From positions 1-45,121 of the forward strand of contig JAFRQH010000027.1 in assembly GCA_017428725.1 (NCBI GenBank): a stretch of DNA of 45,121 nucleotides, read 5' to 3'. Position numbers and translations under genes: made by a program. Each line of letters opens with the position of its first letter. Position 1 is the first letter of the stretch. This stretch comes from Bacteroidales bacterium (GTDB lineage: Bacteria; Bacteroidota; Bacteroidia; Bacteroidales; UBA932). Positions 16,238-24,769 of this stretch are shown piece after piece. The notes beneath the pieces were generated by a model. That model ran no database searches. It was not told where the DNA came from and was given only the letters and a program-made list of their open reading frames with translations.

Positions 16238-18125
16238 CAACTACACTGACGACAACATACGCACCCTCGAAGGTGTACAGCACGTCCGGATGCGCCCGGG
16301 CATGTATATCGGGCGCCTGGGCAACGGCAACAATCCCGGTGACGGCATCTATGTCCTGCTGAAGGAGATCGTGGACAACTCCATCGACGAATTCGCGATG
16401 GGGTTCGGCAAGGAGATCCGCATCACGATCCGCCTCAACGAAGTGACCGTTCGCGACTTTGGCCGCGGAATCCCCCTGGATTCCGTGGTCAAGGCCGTCA
16501 GTATCCTCAATACCGGCGGCAAGTTCGACGACAAGGCCTTCAAGAAGTCCGTCGGACTCAACGGCGTGGGCACCAAGGCCGTCAACGCGCTGTCGGAGAA
16601 CTTCTACGTCTGCTCGTTCCGCGACGGCGAATGCTCCTGGGCGCGCTTCGAGCGCGGGGAGCTCAAGGACAGCGGCAAGGACCGCACGACCGAGAAGAAC
16701 GGCACGCTGGTCACCTTCACGCCGGACACGATGATGTTCGGCGAGTACGCCTTCAACCTCGACTACGTGGAGACGATGGTCAAGAACTATTCTTACCTCA
16801 AGAAAGGGCTGACCCTCAACCTCAACGGCACGGCTTACAAATCCGAGAACGGCCTGCTGGACCTCGTCAACGAGAACCTCAGCGAGGAGCCGCTCTACCC
16901 GCCCATCCACCTGGAGGGCGAAGACATCGAGATCGTGCTGAGCCACTGCAACGCCTACGGCGAGAACATCTCCTCCTTCGTCAACGGGCAGAACACTCGC
17001 GACGGCGGCACGCACCTGGCCGCCTACCGCGAGGCCATCGCCAAGACGCTCAAGGAGTTCTTCAAGAAGAACTACGACCCCGCCGACTGCCGCCAGGGCG
17101 TCGTGGGCGCCATCAGCATCCAGATCCAGGAGCCCAATTTCGAAGGCCAGACCAAGACCAAGCTCGGCTCCAACTATATGTGGGAGAAGCAGGTCCACGA
17201 CGAGTCCGGGGCGCTGCGCACCGACATCGGCCCCACCATCCGCTCCTACGTCAACGACTTCGTGGCCAAGAACCTCGACAACTACCTGCGCATCCACAAG
17301 GAGATCGTCCCCGTGATCGAGGACAAGATCAAGGCCTCCCAGCAGGAGCGCGAGGAGATTTCCGGCATCCAGAAGAAGACCCGCGAGCGCAACAAGCGCA
17401 CCAACGTCTACAACCGCAAGCTGCGCGACTGCCGCTACCACTACAACGACAAGGTGACGGAAAAGACGCAGGAGAACATCGAGAATTCCTCGATCTTCAT
17501 CACCGAGGGCGACTCCGCCAGCGGTACGATCACCAAGGCCCGCAACGCTAATTTCCAGGCCGTCTTCTCGTTGCGCGGCAAGCCGATCAACTGCTACAAG
17601 GAGAGCCGCAAGAAGGTGGCGGAGAACGAAGAGCTGAACCTGCTCATCTCCGCGCTCGGCGTCGAGGACGACCTGGAGAACCTCCGCTACAACAACATCA
17701 TCGTGGCCACGGATGCCGACGACGACGGGATGCACATCCGGATGCTGGTCCTCACCTTCTTCATGAAGTACTACCCGGACCTGATCCGGCGCGGCCACGT
17801 CCACATCCTGCAGACGCCCCTCTTCCGCGTCCGCAACAAGAAGGAGAACCGCTACTGCTACTCCCCCGAGGAGAAGGAGAAAGCCATCTCCGCCCTCAAG
17901 TCCGGCGTGGAGATCACCCGCTTCAAGGGCCTGGGCGAGATCAGTTCCGACGAATTCGTCAACTTCATCGGGCCCCAGATGCGCCTGGACCTGGTCAAGC
18001 TCGCCGAAGAGGAATCCATCGCCGACATCATGTCCTTCTATATGGGGGACAATACGCTGGAGCGCCAGAACTTCATCCGCGCCAACCTCCGCTCCGAGGA
18101 GGAACTCGAGGACGTGAACATCTGA
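16227..18125 (+). CDS. parE: DNA topoisomerase IV subunit B
   Basis: The 632-aa ATPase subunit of a type IIA topoisomerase that decatenates chromosomes with ParC. The GHKL ATPase motifs are EIVDNSIDEF, GRGIPLD and LNGVGTKAVNALSE. The TOPRIM domain shows ITEGDSASGTI and the metal-binding ATDADDDGMHIRMLVL. The C-terminal GyrB/ParE motif RFKGLGEISSDEF is present. The length equals ParE (about 630 aa) rather than the longer GyrB forms. The start overlaps the DUF1573 gene by 11 nt, with MPNSNYTDDNIRTLEGVQHVR fitting the family. No parC gene is adjacent in this window. Confidence 0.92.
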   Translation: MPNSNYTDDNIRTLEGVQHVRMRPGMYIGRLGNGNNPGDGIYVLLKEIVDNSIDEFAMGFGKEIRITIRLNEVTVRDFGRGIPLDSVVKAVSILNTGGKFDDKAFKKSVGLNGVGTKAVNALSENFYVCSFRDGECSWARFERGELKDSGKDRTTEKNGTLVTFTPDTMMFGEYAFNLDYVETMVKNYSYLKKGLTLNLNGTAYKSENGLLDLVNENLSEEPLYPPIHLEGEDIEIVLSHCNAYGENISSFVNGQNTRDGGTHLAAYREAIAKTLKEFFKKNYDPADCRQGVVGAISIQIQEPNFEGQTKTKLGSNYMWEKQVHDESGALRTDIGPTIRSYVNDFVAKNLDNYLRIHKEIVPVIEDKIKASQQEREEISGIQKKTRERNKRTNVYNRKLRDCRYHYNDKVTEKTQENIENSSIFITEGDSASGTITKARNANFQAVFSLRGKPINCYKESRKKVAENEELNLLISALGVEDDLENLRYNNIIVATDADDDGMHIRMLVLTFFMKYYPDLIRRGHVHILQTPLFRVRNKKENRYCYSPEEKEKAISALKSGVEITRFKGLGEISSDEFVNFIGPQMRLDLVKLAEEESIADIMSFYMGDNTLERQNFIRANLRSEEELEDVNI

Positions 18126-18144
18126 TCCAAACGACATACCGAAT

Positions 18145-19428
18145 ATGAGAAAGACCTTATCGGCCCTCCTCCTGAGTCTCTGGGCGCTGTGCGGCAGCGC
18201 CCAGACTTTTGATGTGATGGACATCGTCCGCAACGACAGGGACAAGGCCTCGGCCTGCGAAGGCCCCTACCGCTTCGACGCGCCGGCCCCCACGCCCGCA
18301 CCCAGAGGGTACAAACCCTTCTATATCAGCCACTACGGCCGGCACGGCTCGCGCTATGCCTGGGACAGCGGCACCTACACCCGCATCCACGACCGGCTGC
18401 TGGCCGCCTCCGGCGCCGGCGTCCTGACGGAGCGCGGCCGGCAGCTGCTCGCCGACTTCGAGGCGTTCTACGAGATCCCGCTGATCAACACCGGCGACCT
18501 CGTGCCGCTGGGCTGGGAGCAGCACCGCCGCATCGCCGAGACGATGGGCCGGGACTACCCTGAAGTGTTCCGGCGGGGCGGCACCGTCCGCGCCCGCGGG
18601 TCCGTGTCCACGCGCGCCCTCGTCAGCATGAACTCCTTCACGCTGGCCCTGCAGAAGATGTACCCGGCACTGGAGATCAGCGCCGACTCCTACCACACCA
18701 ACCTGCCCGTCACGGCCCGGCTGAACGCGCCGCGCCAGCTCGCCGTGGAGTACGCCGGGCGGCCGACCCTGCCCGGCGGCGAGACCTATCCCGCCTTCGC
18801 AGCGCGCAAGATCGACTACCCGGGCATCCTGGGGCGCCTCTTCACCGACGACGCCTTCCTGGGCGGCGCGGCCGGCCGGATGCGCCTTGTGATGGACCTG
18901 TACGACCTGTGGGGCGGATACCACAACTACACCGACAGCGACTTTCTCGAGGACCTCTTCACGCCCGACCAGCAGGCCACGCTCTGGGAGGTGGCCAACT
19001 ACCGCGACTACACCGACCACGGCTTCAACCGCTACCGCCACATCGACCTGCTCAAGGACTTCGAGCGGCTGGCCGACGAGGCCATCGCCGGGCAGGGCCC
19101 CTGCGCCGACCTGCGTTTCGGTCACGACCACGTCCTCAACGCCTTCTTCCCGCTGCTGAACCTGAACGGGACGGGCCATATGCCCGACACGGCCGACGAG
19201 GTCAAGTACTGGTACCAGACCTACCGCACCCCGATGGCCTCCAACATCCAGTTCATCCTCTACCGGCCCCGGCGGGCGGGCGGCGAGATCCTCTTCAAGG
19301 TCCTGCACAACGGGGCCGAAGCCACCCTGCCGCAACTGACCCCGGTCAGCGGCCCCTACTACAAGTGGAGCGATTTCAAGGACTGGTGCGCAGCGCTTTA
19401 TGAAGCGCACCCGCCGGTGGTGCGATAG
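18145..19428 (+). CDS. Secreted histidine-type acid phosphatase (phytase/MINPP-like)
   Basis: A 427-aa branch-2 histidine phosphatase. The signal peptide MRKTLSALLLSLWALCGSAQ is followed by the catalytic SHYGRHGSRY (Arg66, His67, Arg70) and the proton-donor region RFGHDHVL (His327, Asp328). Such enzymes hydrolyse phosphomonoesters, and gut Bacteroides homologues of MINPP degrade inositol hexakisphosphate. Phytate as substrate here is inference. It is 19 nt after parE without a visible promoter, so it is probably read from the same transcript. Confidence 0.87.
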   Translation: MRKTLSALLLSLWALCGSAQTFDVMDIVRNDRDKASACEGPYRFDAPAPTPAPRGYKPFYISHYGRHGSRYAWDSGTYTRIHDRLLAASGAGVLTERGRQLLADFEAFYEIPLINTGDLVPLGWEQHRRIAETMGRDYPEVFRRGGTVRARGSVSTRALVSMNSFTLALQKMYPALEISADSYHTNLPVTARLNAPRQLAVEYAGRPTLPGGETYPAFAARKIDYPGILGRLFTDDAFLGGAAGRMRLVMDLYDLWGGYHNYTDSDFLEDLFTPDQQATLWEVANYRDYTDHGFNRYRHIDLLKDFERLADEAIAGQGPCADLRFGHDHVLNAFFPLLNLNGTGHMPDTADEVKYWYQTYRTPMASNIQFILYRPRRAGGEILFKVLHNGAEATLPQLTPVSGPYYKWSDFKDWCAALYEAHPPVVR

Positions 19429-19441
19429 TCCCGCTTTTTCG

Positions 19442-19449
19442 TATCTTTG
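19442..19449 (+). promoter_or_regulatory. Promoter of the ABC exporter, near-leaderless
   Basis: TATCTTTG ends 5 nt before the ATG at 19455, again predicting a transcript that begins at or beside the start codon. No other in-frame ATG is near, so the start is not in doubt. No -33 TTTG is seen. Confidence 0.6.
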
Positions 19450-19454
19450 GCGTC

Positions 19455-21266
19455 ATGAACCTCGTCAAACTCTTCAAGAACATCCGCCCCTTCGTGCGGC
19501 CTTACCGCTGGCTCGTGGTGATCACCCTCGTGCTCACCCTGATCGGGTCCTTCATGGCCCAGGTCAACGCCATCGTGCTCGACCGCACCGTCGACGCCAT
19601 CAATGCGCTGATCGGCACCGACTTCACCTGGGCCCAGGCCGCCCGCATCCTGACCGTCATCAGCATCGTGCTGCTGGCCAAGGAACTCCTGTCGGCGCTG
19701 ATCACTTTCGCACAGAACTACTACGGCGAGCGGATGCGCATCTTCGTCTCGCGGGACCTCTCGCAGAGCGTCATCGAGAAGGTCCTGACCTTCCGGATGG
19801 CGTACTTCAACACGGACGAGAACGCCACCGGCAAGCTCCAGGCCCGCATCGACCAGGGCGTGAGCAGCCTGTCGCGCACGGTGCAGAATTTCTTCATCGA
19901 CCTGCTGCCGCTCTTCACGAGCGCCCTGCTCGCGCTCATCCTGATGTTCGCGGCCAACGTCTACGTGGGCCTGGTGGCCCTGGGCATCGTGCCGGTCTAC
20001 TTCTGGATCACCTACCGGCAGGCCCGGCGCCTGAAAGGCTGGCGCCGCGAGATGCGCTCGCACCTCGAGACCAAGAGCCAGGGCATCAAGAACATCATCG
20101 ACTCGATCAACGTCATCAAGAGCTTCAACCGCGAGCAGATCGAGGCCCGCAAGCAGCTGGACATCCAGAACCAGGTCACCGACAACCAGATGAAGACCCG
20201 CCGCGTGGCGTTCTACTACAACGGGCTCAAGAGCTTCGTCAAGCAGGTCGGCACGGTGCTGGTCATCATCCTGACGGCCTTCCTGGTCCTAAAAGAGTAT
20301 CCCGGGATGACGATCGGCAAGATCATGTACCACGTGATGCTCTTCAGCAACGTCATCGCCCCGATCACGCAGCTCCAGCGCATCTTCGACGACGTCAACG
20401 ATGCGCTCATCTACGCCGAAGGCTTCTTCGGCATCCTCAACTCCGACGGCGAGGTCGAGCCTTCCGGCGACTACCGTCCGGAGCGCGTGGAGGGCCGGTT
20501 CGAGCTCCGCGGCGTGGACTTCACCTACCCCAACGGCAACAAGGCCCTCTACGACATCAACATGACCATCGCCCCGGGCCGGATCACGGCGCTGGTCGGA
20601 CTCTCCGGAGCCGGCAAGAGCACGATCGTGAACCTGCTGGACAAGTTCTACACGCCCCAGACCGGGGAGATCCTGCTGGACGGGGTGGACCTGCGCGACT
20701 GGGACACGCACTACCTGCGCGACAACATCGGCCTGGTCCTCCAGAAGAACCACATCTTCGACGGCACGATCGAGGAGAACATCCGCTACGGCAAGCCCGA
20801 CGCCACCTTCGAGGAGGTGGAGGACGCAGCGCGCAAGGCCTACATCTACGACCAGGTCGTCGCCCTGCCCAAGGGCTTTCAGAACAAGGCCTCCGACCTG
20901 TCGGGCGGCCAGCAGCAGCGCATCGCCATCGCGCGGATGTTCCTCAAGAACCCGCCCATCATCTTCCTGGACGAGCCAACGGCCAGTCTCGACGCCATCG
21001 CCACCGAGCAGATCAAGGCCAGCATCGACGCCATCAAGAAAGACCGCACCGTGATCATGATCTCGCACTCCATCTCGCAGATCATCGACAGCGACTTCGT
21101 CTATGCCCTGCAGCAGGGCCGGGTGGAAGAATCCGGCAATCCCGACGAGGTCTACCGCGCCGGCGGGATCTACAAGCAGATCGTGGACGCCTCGGCCCGC
21201 AGCCTCAACATCGAGAAACTGGCCCAGACACTGGATTCCGACCGGGACGGCAAGTTCTTCGACTGA
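19455..21266 (+). CDS. ABC transporter, fused permease/ATPase (MsbA-like exporter)
   Basis: A 603-aa half-transporter: six membrane segments in about residues 1-310, then a nucleotide-binding domain. The Walker A motif GLSGAGKST is at 382-390, the signature is LSGGQQQRIAIARM, Walker B is IIFLDEPTASLD, and the switch histidine is in MISHS. It should act as a homodimer in the inner membrane exporting a lipid or hydrophobic compound. Homologues in Bacteroidetes are often annotated MsbA, the lipid A flippase, but this family also holds drug and peptide exporters and the substrate is not readable. An LpxL-type acyltransferase lies 3.5 kb downstream in a different transcription unit. Confidence 0.9.
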   Translation: MNLVKLFKNIRPFVRPYRWLVVITLVLTLIGSFMAQVNAIVLDRTVDAINALIGTDFTWAQAARILTVISIVLLAKELLSALITFAQNYYGERMRIFVSRDLSQSVIEKVLTFRMAYFNTDENATGKLQARIDQGVSSLSRTVQNFFIDLLPLFTSALLALILMFAANVYVGLVALGIVPVYFWITYRQARRLKGWRREMRSHLETKSQGIKNIIDSINVIKSFNREQIEARKQLDIQNQVTDNQMKTRRVAFYYNGLKSFVKQVGTVLVIILTAFLVLKEYPGMTIGKIMYHVMLFSNVIAPITQLQRIFDDVNDALIYAEGFFGILNSDGEVEPSGDYRPERVEGRFELRGVDFTYPNGNKALYDINMTIAPGRITALVGLSGAGKSTIVNLLDKFYTPQTGEILLDGVDLRDWDTHYLRDNIGLVLQKNHIFDGTIEENIRYGKPDATFEEVEDAARKAYIYDQVVALPKGFQNKASDLSGGQQQRIAIARMFLKNPPIIFLDEPTASLDAIATEQIKASIDAIKKDRTVIMISHSISQIIDSDFVYALQQGRVEESGNPDEVYRAGGIYKQIVDASARSLNIEKLAQTLDSDRDGKFFD

Positions 21267-21289
21267 GTTCCCGAAGGCTCCGCCAAATA

Positions 21290-21320
21290 TTTGTTTTCCA
21301 AGAAAAAGTTACTATCTTTG
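21290..21320 (+). promoter_or_regulatory. Promoter of the S6-S18-L9 operon
   Basis: TTTG (21290-21293) and TATCTTTG (21313-21320) are separated by 19 bp, a full consensus promoter. It gives a leader of about 45 nt that contains a hairpin. Confidence 0.85.
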
Positions 21321-21321
21321 C

Positions 21322-21343
21322 AGCCCCTTTCCGTAAAGGGGCT
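21322..21343 (+). promoter_or_regulatory. Leader hairpin with CCG loop before rpsF
   Basis: AGCCCCTTT (21322-21330) pairs with AAAGGGGCT (21335-21343) around the loop CCGT. Known S6:S18-binding leader RNAs in other bacteria expose a CCG trinucleotide, so autoregulation by the S6:S18 complex is plausible. The transcription start may fall inside the first bases of the stem, leaving at least 7 bp. The four T residues after it also give it an attenuator look. Confidence 0.45.
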
Positions 21344-21369
21344 TTTACTTACTATTTAACATTAACAAA

Positions 21370-21780
21370 ATGATCAAACAGTACGAAACCGTTTTCATTG
21401 CAACTCCCGTTTTGTCTGACATCCAGATGAAGGAAGCGGTTGCCAAGTACACCAAGCTCATCACCGACAACGGCGGAGAGATCGTGTACGAAGAGGACTG
21501 GGGTCTCAAGCAGCTTGCGTACCCCATCCAGCACAAGACGTCAGGATTCTATTACCTGATCGAGTTCAAGGCCGACCCGCAGTTCGTGGGCACCCTCGAG
21601 ACCCAGTATCACCGTGACGAGCGGATCCTCCGCTACCTCACCGTATCCCTGGACAAGAACGCCGTCGCCTACGCCGAGCACCGTCGCCAGACCCGCGCCG
21701 CCAAGGCCGCAGCCGCTGCCGCCCCGAAGGCCGAGGAAGCTCCCGCCGCAGAGGCCGAAGCAGAAGTCAATGCAGAATAA
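21370..21780 (+). CDS. rpsF: 30S ribosomal protein S6
   Basis: A 136-aa small-subunit protein that pairs with S18 on the platform of the 30S subunit. The N-terminus MIKQYETVFIATPVLSD and the core YEEDWGLKQLAYPIQHKTSGFYYLIEF are diagnostic. The C-terminus carries a long low-complexity tail of Ala, Glu and Pro from about residue 110, longer than the E. coli acidic tail. It is the first gene of the rpsF-rpsR-rplI operon, whose order is typical. Confidence 0.97.
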   Translation: MIKQYETVFIATPVLSDIQMKEAVAKYTKLITDNGGEIVYEEDWGLKQLAYPIQHKTSGFYYLIEFKADPQFVGTLETQYHRDERILRYLTVSLDKNAVAYAEHRRQTRAAKAAAAAAPKAEEAPAAEAEAEVNAE

Positions 21781-21795
21781 TCAGGAGGAATCATT

Positions 21796-22062
21796 ATGGC
21801 AAACAACAACGAAATCCGTTATCTGAACCCTCCTACCGTAGAGGTTCGCAAGAAGAAATACTGCCGCTTCAAGAAGGCCGGTATCAAGTATGTCGATTAC
21901 AAGGACCCTGAGTTCCTCAAGAAGTTCCTCAACGAGCAGGGCAAGATCCTTCCCCGCCGCATCACGGGCACTTCCCTCAAGTTCCAGCGCAAGGTGGCCC
22001 AGGCCGTGAAGCGTGCCCGCTCCCTCGCCCTTCTCCCGTATGTCACTGACCTCCTCAAATAA
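21796..22062 (+). CDS. rpsR: 30S ribosomal protein S18
   Basis: An 88-aa basic protein. [26 protein letters not shown] and [25 protein letters not shown] are diagnostic of S18, which binds 16S rRNA together with S6. It starts 15 nt after rpsF, with a recognisable AGGAGG-like site (CAGGAGGAA at about 21782-21790), unusual for this group, where strong ribosome-binding sites are rare. Confidence 0.97.
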   Translation: MANNNEIRYLNPPTVEVRKKKYCRFKKAGIKYVDYKDPEFLKKFLNEQGKILPRRITGTSLKFQRKVAQAVKRARSLALLPYVTDLLK

Positions 22063-22072
22063 TTGAAGCGTT

Positions 22073-22528
22073 ATGAAGATCATTCTTAAGAAAGAAGTTG
22101 CCAATCTCGGCGAGGCCGGAGATGTGGTAGAAGTCAAGACCGGTTACGCGCTCAATTATCTCGTCCCCCAGGGATTCGCCGCCGTCGGTACCCCGTCCGC
22201 GCTCAAGCAGCACGCCGAGACCCTCCGCCAGCGCGCCCACAAGGAGGCCAAGCTGGTTGCTGACGCCCAGGCCCTCGCCGCGAAGATCGAGGCCAACGTG
22301 GTGAAGCTCACCGCCAAGGTCGGCGAGAGCGGCAAGCTCTACGGCGCCGTCACGGCCGCCCAGGTGGCCGAGGCCCTCACCGCCGCCGGCATCGAGGTCG
22401 ACAAGAAGAACGTCACCGTCCCCGAGATCAAGGAACTCGGCGAGTACGAGGCCAAGGTGAAGTGCTACAAGGGCGTCTTCGCCAACGTCAAGGTGCTCGT
22501 GGAGAACGAGGCTCCCGCCGCGGAGTAA
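22073..22528 (+). CDS. rplI: 50S ribosomal protein L9
   Basis: A 151-aa two-domain protein that binds 23S rRNA. The N-terminal domain shows the L9 signature (MKIILKKEVANLGEAGDVVEVKTGYALNYLVPQGFA), then a long connecting helix (residues about 40-75) and the C-terminal domain. It is the last gene of the operon and is followed at once by a strong terminator. Confidence 0.97.
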   Translation: MKIILKKEVANLGEAGDVVEVKTGYALNYLVPQGFAAVGTPSALKQHAETLRQRAHKEAKLVADAQALAAKIEANVVKLTAKVGESGKLYGAVTAAQVAEALTAAGIEVDKKNVTVPEIKELGEYEAKVKCYKGVFANVKVLVENEAPAAE

Positions 22529-22554
22529 TCCCGGACCGGAGCAAGAGACTGCAG

Positions 22555-22588
22555 GGCAGGCCGGCTGATCAGCCGGCCTGCCTTTTTT
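22555..22588 (+). terminator. Rho-independent terminator of the S6-S18-L9 operon
   Basis: GGCAGGCCGGCT (22555-22566) pairs perfectly with AGCCGGCCTGCC (22571-22582) around the GATC loop and is followed by six T residues. This is the clearest intrinsic terminator in the window. Confidence 0.93.
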
Positions 22589-22602
22589 ATCGTTATTTTT
22601 AT

Positions 22603-22610
22603 TATCTTTG
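22603..22610 (+). promoter_or_regulatory. Promoter of the POT transporter gene
   Basis: TATCTTTG lies 15 nt after the terminator T run. It overlaps a possible in-frame TTG at 22608, which is therefore excluded as the start in favour of ATG 22641. Confidence 0.7.
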
Positions 22611-22640
22611 TCAGAACGTGTAAAACCAATCAAACGCAAT

Positions 22641-24317
22641 ATGTTCAAAGGTCATCCCAAAGGTCTTTACGCCCTGGCCCTCGCCAACACCGGGGAGCGC
22701 TTCGGCTACTACACCATGCTGGCCATCTTCATGCTGTTCCTGCAGGCCAAGTTCGGCTGGGAGCAGGCCGCAGCCAGCCAGCTCTATTCCATCTTCCTCG
22801 CACTCGTCTACTTCATGCCGGTCGTGGGTGGCTGGCTGGCCGACAAGATCGGCTACGGCAAGTGCGTCGTGACGGGCATCTGCGTGATGTTCATCGGCTA
22901 CCTCGCCCTGTCCATCCCCACAGCGGCGAACGGCCTGGGCGTCGCGCTGATGATCGGAGCCCTGCTGCTCATCTCCGTGGGCACGGGCCTGTTCAAGGGC
23001 AACCTGCAGGTCCTGGTGGGCAATCTCTATGACGACCCGAAGTATTCCGCCAAGCGCGATTCCGCGTTCAGCCTCTTCTATATGGCCATCAACATCGGCG
23101 CCATGTTCGCACCCAGCGCCGCCACGGCCATCACCAACCGCGCCCTGTCCGGCGCCGGCCTCATCTACAAGGCCGACATCCCCGCTCTGGCGCACCAGTT
23201 CCTCGACGGGACCATCTCCGCGGACAACGCCGCCAAGCTCGTCGAACTGCAGGGCCAGATGCCCGGCGCGGAGATCGCCGCGATGGATCCCGCCGCATTC
23301 AGCTCCTTCTACATCGAGCACCTGTCCTCCGCCTACAACATGGGCTTCGCCGTCGCCTGCGTGTCCCTGATCCTCTCGATTGCCATCTACTTCGGCTGCC
23401 GCAGCTGGTTCAAGCACGTCGACGTCAACGCCAAGCAGGCCGCCGCACAGGGCAACACCCACGTGGTCGAGCTCACGCCCAAGCAGACCCGCGAGCGCGT
23501 GGTCGCCCTCATCATGGTGTTCGCCGTGGTCATCTTCTTCTGGATGGCGTTCCACCAGAACGGCCAGTCCCTGACCTGGTTCGCCCGCGACTACACCCAG
23601 AGCACGGTGGCTGGTTGGCCCAAGCTCGGCTTCAACATCTGGATCCTGGCCCTGCTGGCCGCTTCCATCTATACCCTCTTCGGCGCTTTCCAGTCCGAGC
23701 GGACGCAGAGCAAGCTCATCTGCGGGCTCGTCACGCTCGCCCTCTGGGCCGGCGCCTTCGCCCTCTATCAGGGCATGCCCGCCGTGCTGGACATCCAGCC
23801 GCAGCTCTTCCAGCAGTTCAACCCGTTCTACGTAGTCTTCCTCACCCCGATCTCGATGGCCATCTTCAGCGCCCTCGCCAAGAAGGGCAAGGAGCCTTCC
23901 GCCCCGGTCAAGATCGGCCTAGGCATGTTCGTGGCCGCATTGGGGTACCTCATCATGATCATGGGCTCTCTCGGACAGCCCTCGCCCGCCGCGCTGCAGG
24001 GCACGGTCTCCCCGGATCCCGTGGTGCCGATGTACCTGATCTCCACCTACCTGGTGCTGACCTTCGCCGAGCTGCTCCTCAGCCCGATGGGCATCTCCTT
24101 CGTGTCCAAGGTGGCCCCGCCGAAGCTCAAGGGCCTGATGATGGGCCTCTGGTTCGCCTCCACCGCGGTCGGCAACTACCTGAGCTCCATCCCGGGCCTG
24201 CTGTGGATGAACGTCCCGCTGTGGGCCAACTGGGCCATCCTGATGGCGCTCTGCGTGATTGCCGGCGGCATCATGTTCGCGATGCTCAAGCGCATCAACG
24301 CGGCCACGGCCGAATGA
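22641..24317 (+). CDS. POT/PTR family proton-dependent peptide transporter
   Basis: A 558-aa inner-membrane symporter of the major facilitator superfamily taking up di- and tripeptides. The hallmark motif ALANTGERFGYYTMLAIF (E19, R20, F21) lies in the first helix, and about 14 hydrophobic segments follow, including FFWMAFHQNGQSLTWF. A large insert between helices 4 and 5 (about residues 175-230) is seen in POT members of this phylum. The start is chosen downstream of the promoter. Peptide uptake fits the dipeptidase gene pepD 3 kb further on, but they are separate units. Confidence 0.92.
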   Translation: MFKGHPKGLYALALANTGERFGYYTMLAIFMLFLQAKFGWEQAAASQLYSIFLALVYFMPVVGGWLADKIGYGKCVVTGICVMFIGYLALSIPTAANGLGVALMIGALLLISVGTGLFKGNLQVLVGNLYDDPKYSAKRDSAFSLFYMAINIGAMFAPSAATAITNRALSGAGLIYKADIPALAHQFLDGTISADNAAKLVELQGQMPGAEIAAMDPAAFSSFYIEHLSSAYNMGFAVACVSLILSIAIYFGCRSWFKHVDVNAKQAAAQGNTHVVELTPKQTRERVVALIMVFAVVIFFWMAFHQNGQSLTWFARDYTQSTVAGWPKLGFNIWILALLAASIYTLFGAFQSERTQSKLICGLVTLALWAGAFALYQGMPAVLDIQPQLFQQFNPFYVVFLTPISMAIFSALAKKGKEPSAPVKIGLGMFVAALGYLIMIMGSLGQPSPAALQGTVSPDPVVPMYLISTYLVLTFAELLLSPMGISFVSKVAPPKLKGLMMGLWFASTAVGNYLSSIPGLLWMNVPLWANWAILMALCVIAGGIMFAMLKRINAATAE

Positions 24318-24721
24318 TGACGCGCCTCCAGAAATACTTCGCTGCAGGAATATCCCTGGTGTTCTTCACCGGGATATTCCTGTATTTCCGCGTCAGGTTC
24401 TCCCACAACCTGGGCGCCGCGCTCATCGTGGCCGCCGGGCTGACGCTCTTCCAGTTTTTGCTCTGGCTCCCCACGCGGCACCGCAACCTCATCTCCTATT
24501 CGGTGGCGTTCATCCCGGCGGGCATCTTCGCCGCCGTGTTCGCCACGGGCGGGCTGCGCAGCTGCGCCGGGCTCTGGATCGGCGCGGCCGTCACGCTGGC
24601 CCTGCTGGTGCTGGGCCGCCTGGACTGGCCCGACTCCCGGACCACCACGCAGGCCTGGTCCGGCATCCTCGCCGCGATGATCATCCTCAGCGCAGTCGCG
24701 GGCATCTTGTCCTCCTTGTGA
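24314..24721 (+). CDS. Small membrane protein, five predicted helices, unknown function
   Basis: A protein of about 135 residues I do not recognise. Five hydrophobic stretches can be seen: GISLVFFTGIFLYF, LGAALIVAAGLTLFQFLLWL, YSVAFIPAGIFAAVFATGG, GLWIGAAVTLALLVLG and ILAAMIILSAVAGIL. The start ATG at 24314 or 24317 overlaps the transporter stop (ATGATGA), so it is translationally coupled to the peptide transporter. Near its 5' end the DNA holds a long imperfect inverted repeat (24345-24382). No conserved catalytic residues stand out. Confidence 0.75.
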   Translation: MMTRLQKYFAAGISLVFFTGIFLYFRVRFSHNLGAALIVAAGLTLFQFLLWLPTRHRNLISYSVAFIPAGIFAAVFATGGLRSCAGLWIGAAVTLALLVLGRLDWPDSRTTTQAWSGILAAMIILSAVAGILSSL

Positions 24722-24749
24722 ACCTGTTGACGGAGTCGGGAGAATTCGT

Positions 24750-24769
24750 TATATTTGCATATATGCAAA
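24750..24769 (+). promoter_or_regulatory. Promoter and 16-bp palindrome over the LpxL-type gene start
   Basis: TATATTTG (24750-24757) ends 5 nt before the ATG at 24763. The perfect palindrome TTTGCATATATGCAAA (24754-24769) covers the end of the -7 box and the start codon. It may be an operator or only a by-product of the AT-rich context. Confidence 0.5.

Noticed and set aside
24345..24382. Terminator of the peptide transporter gene
   Set aside because: There is no T run after the stem and the stem lies within the next coding region.
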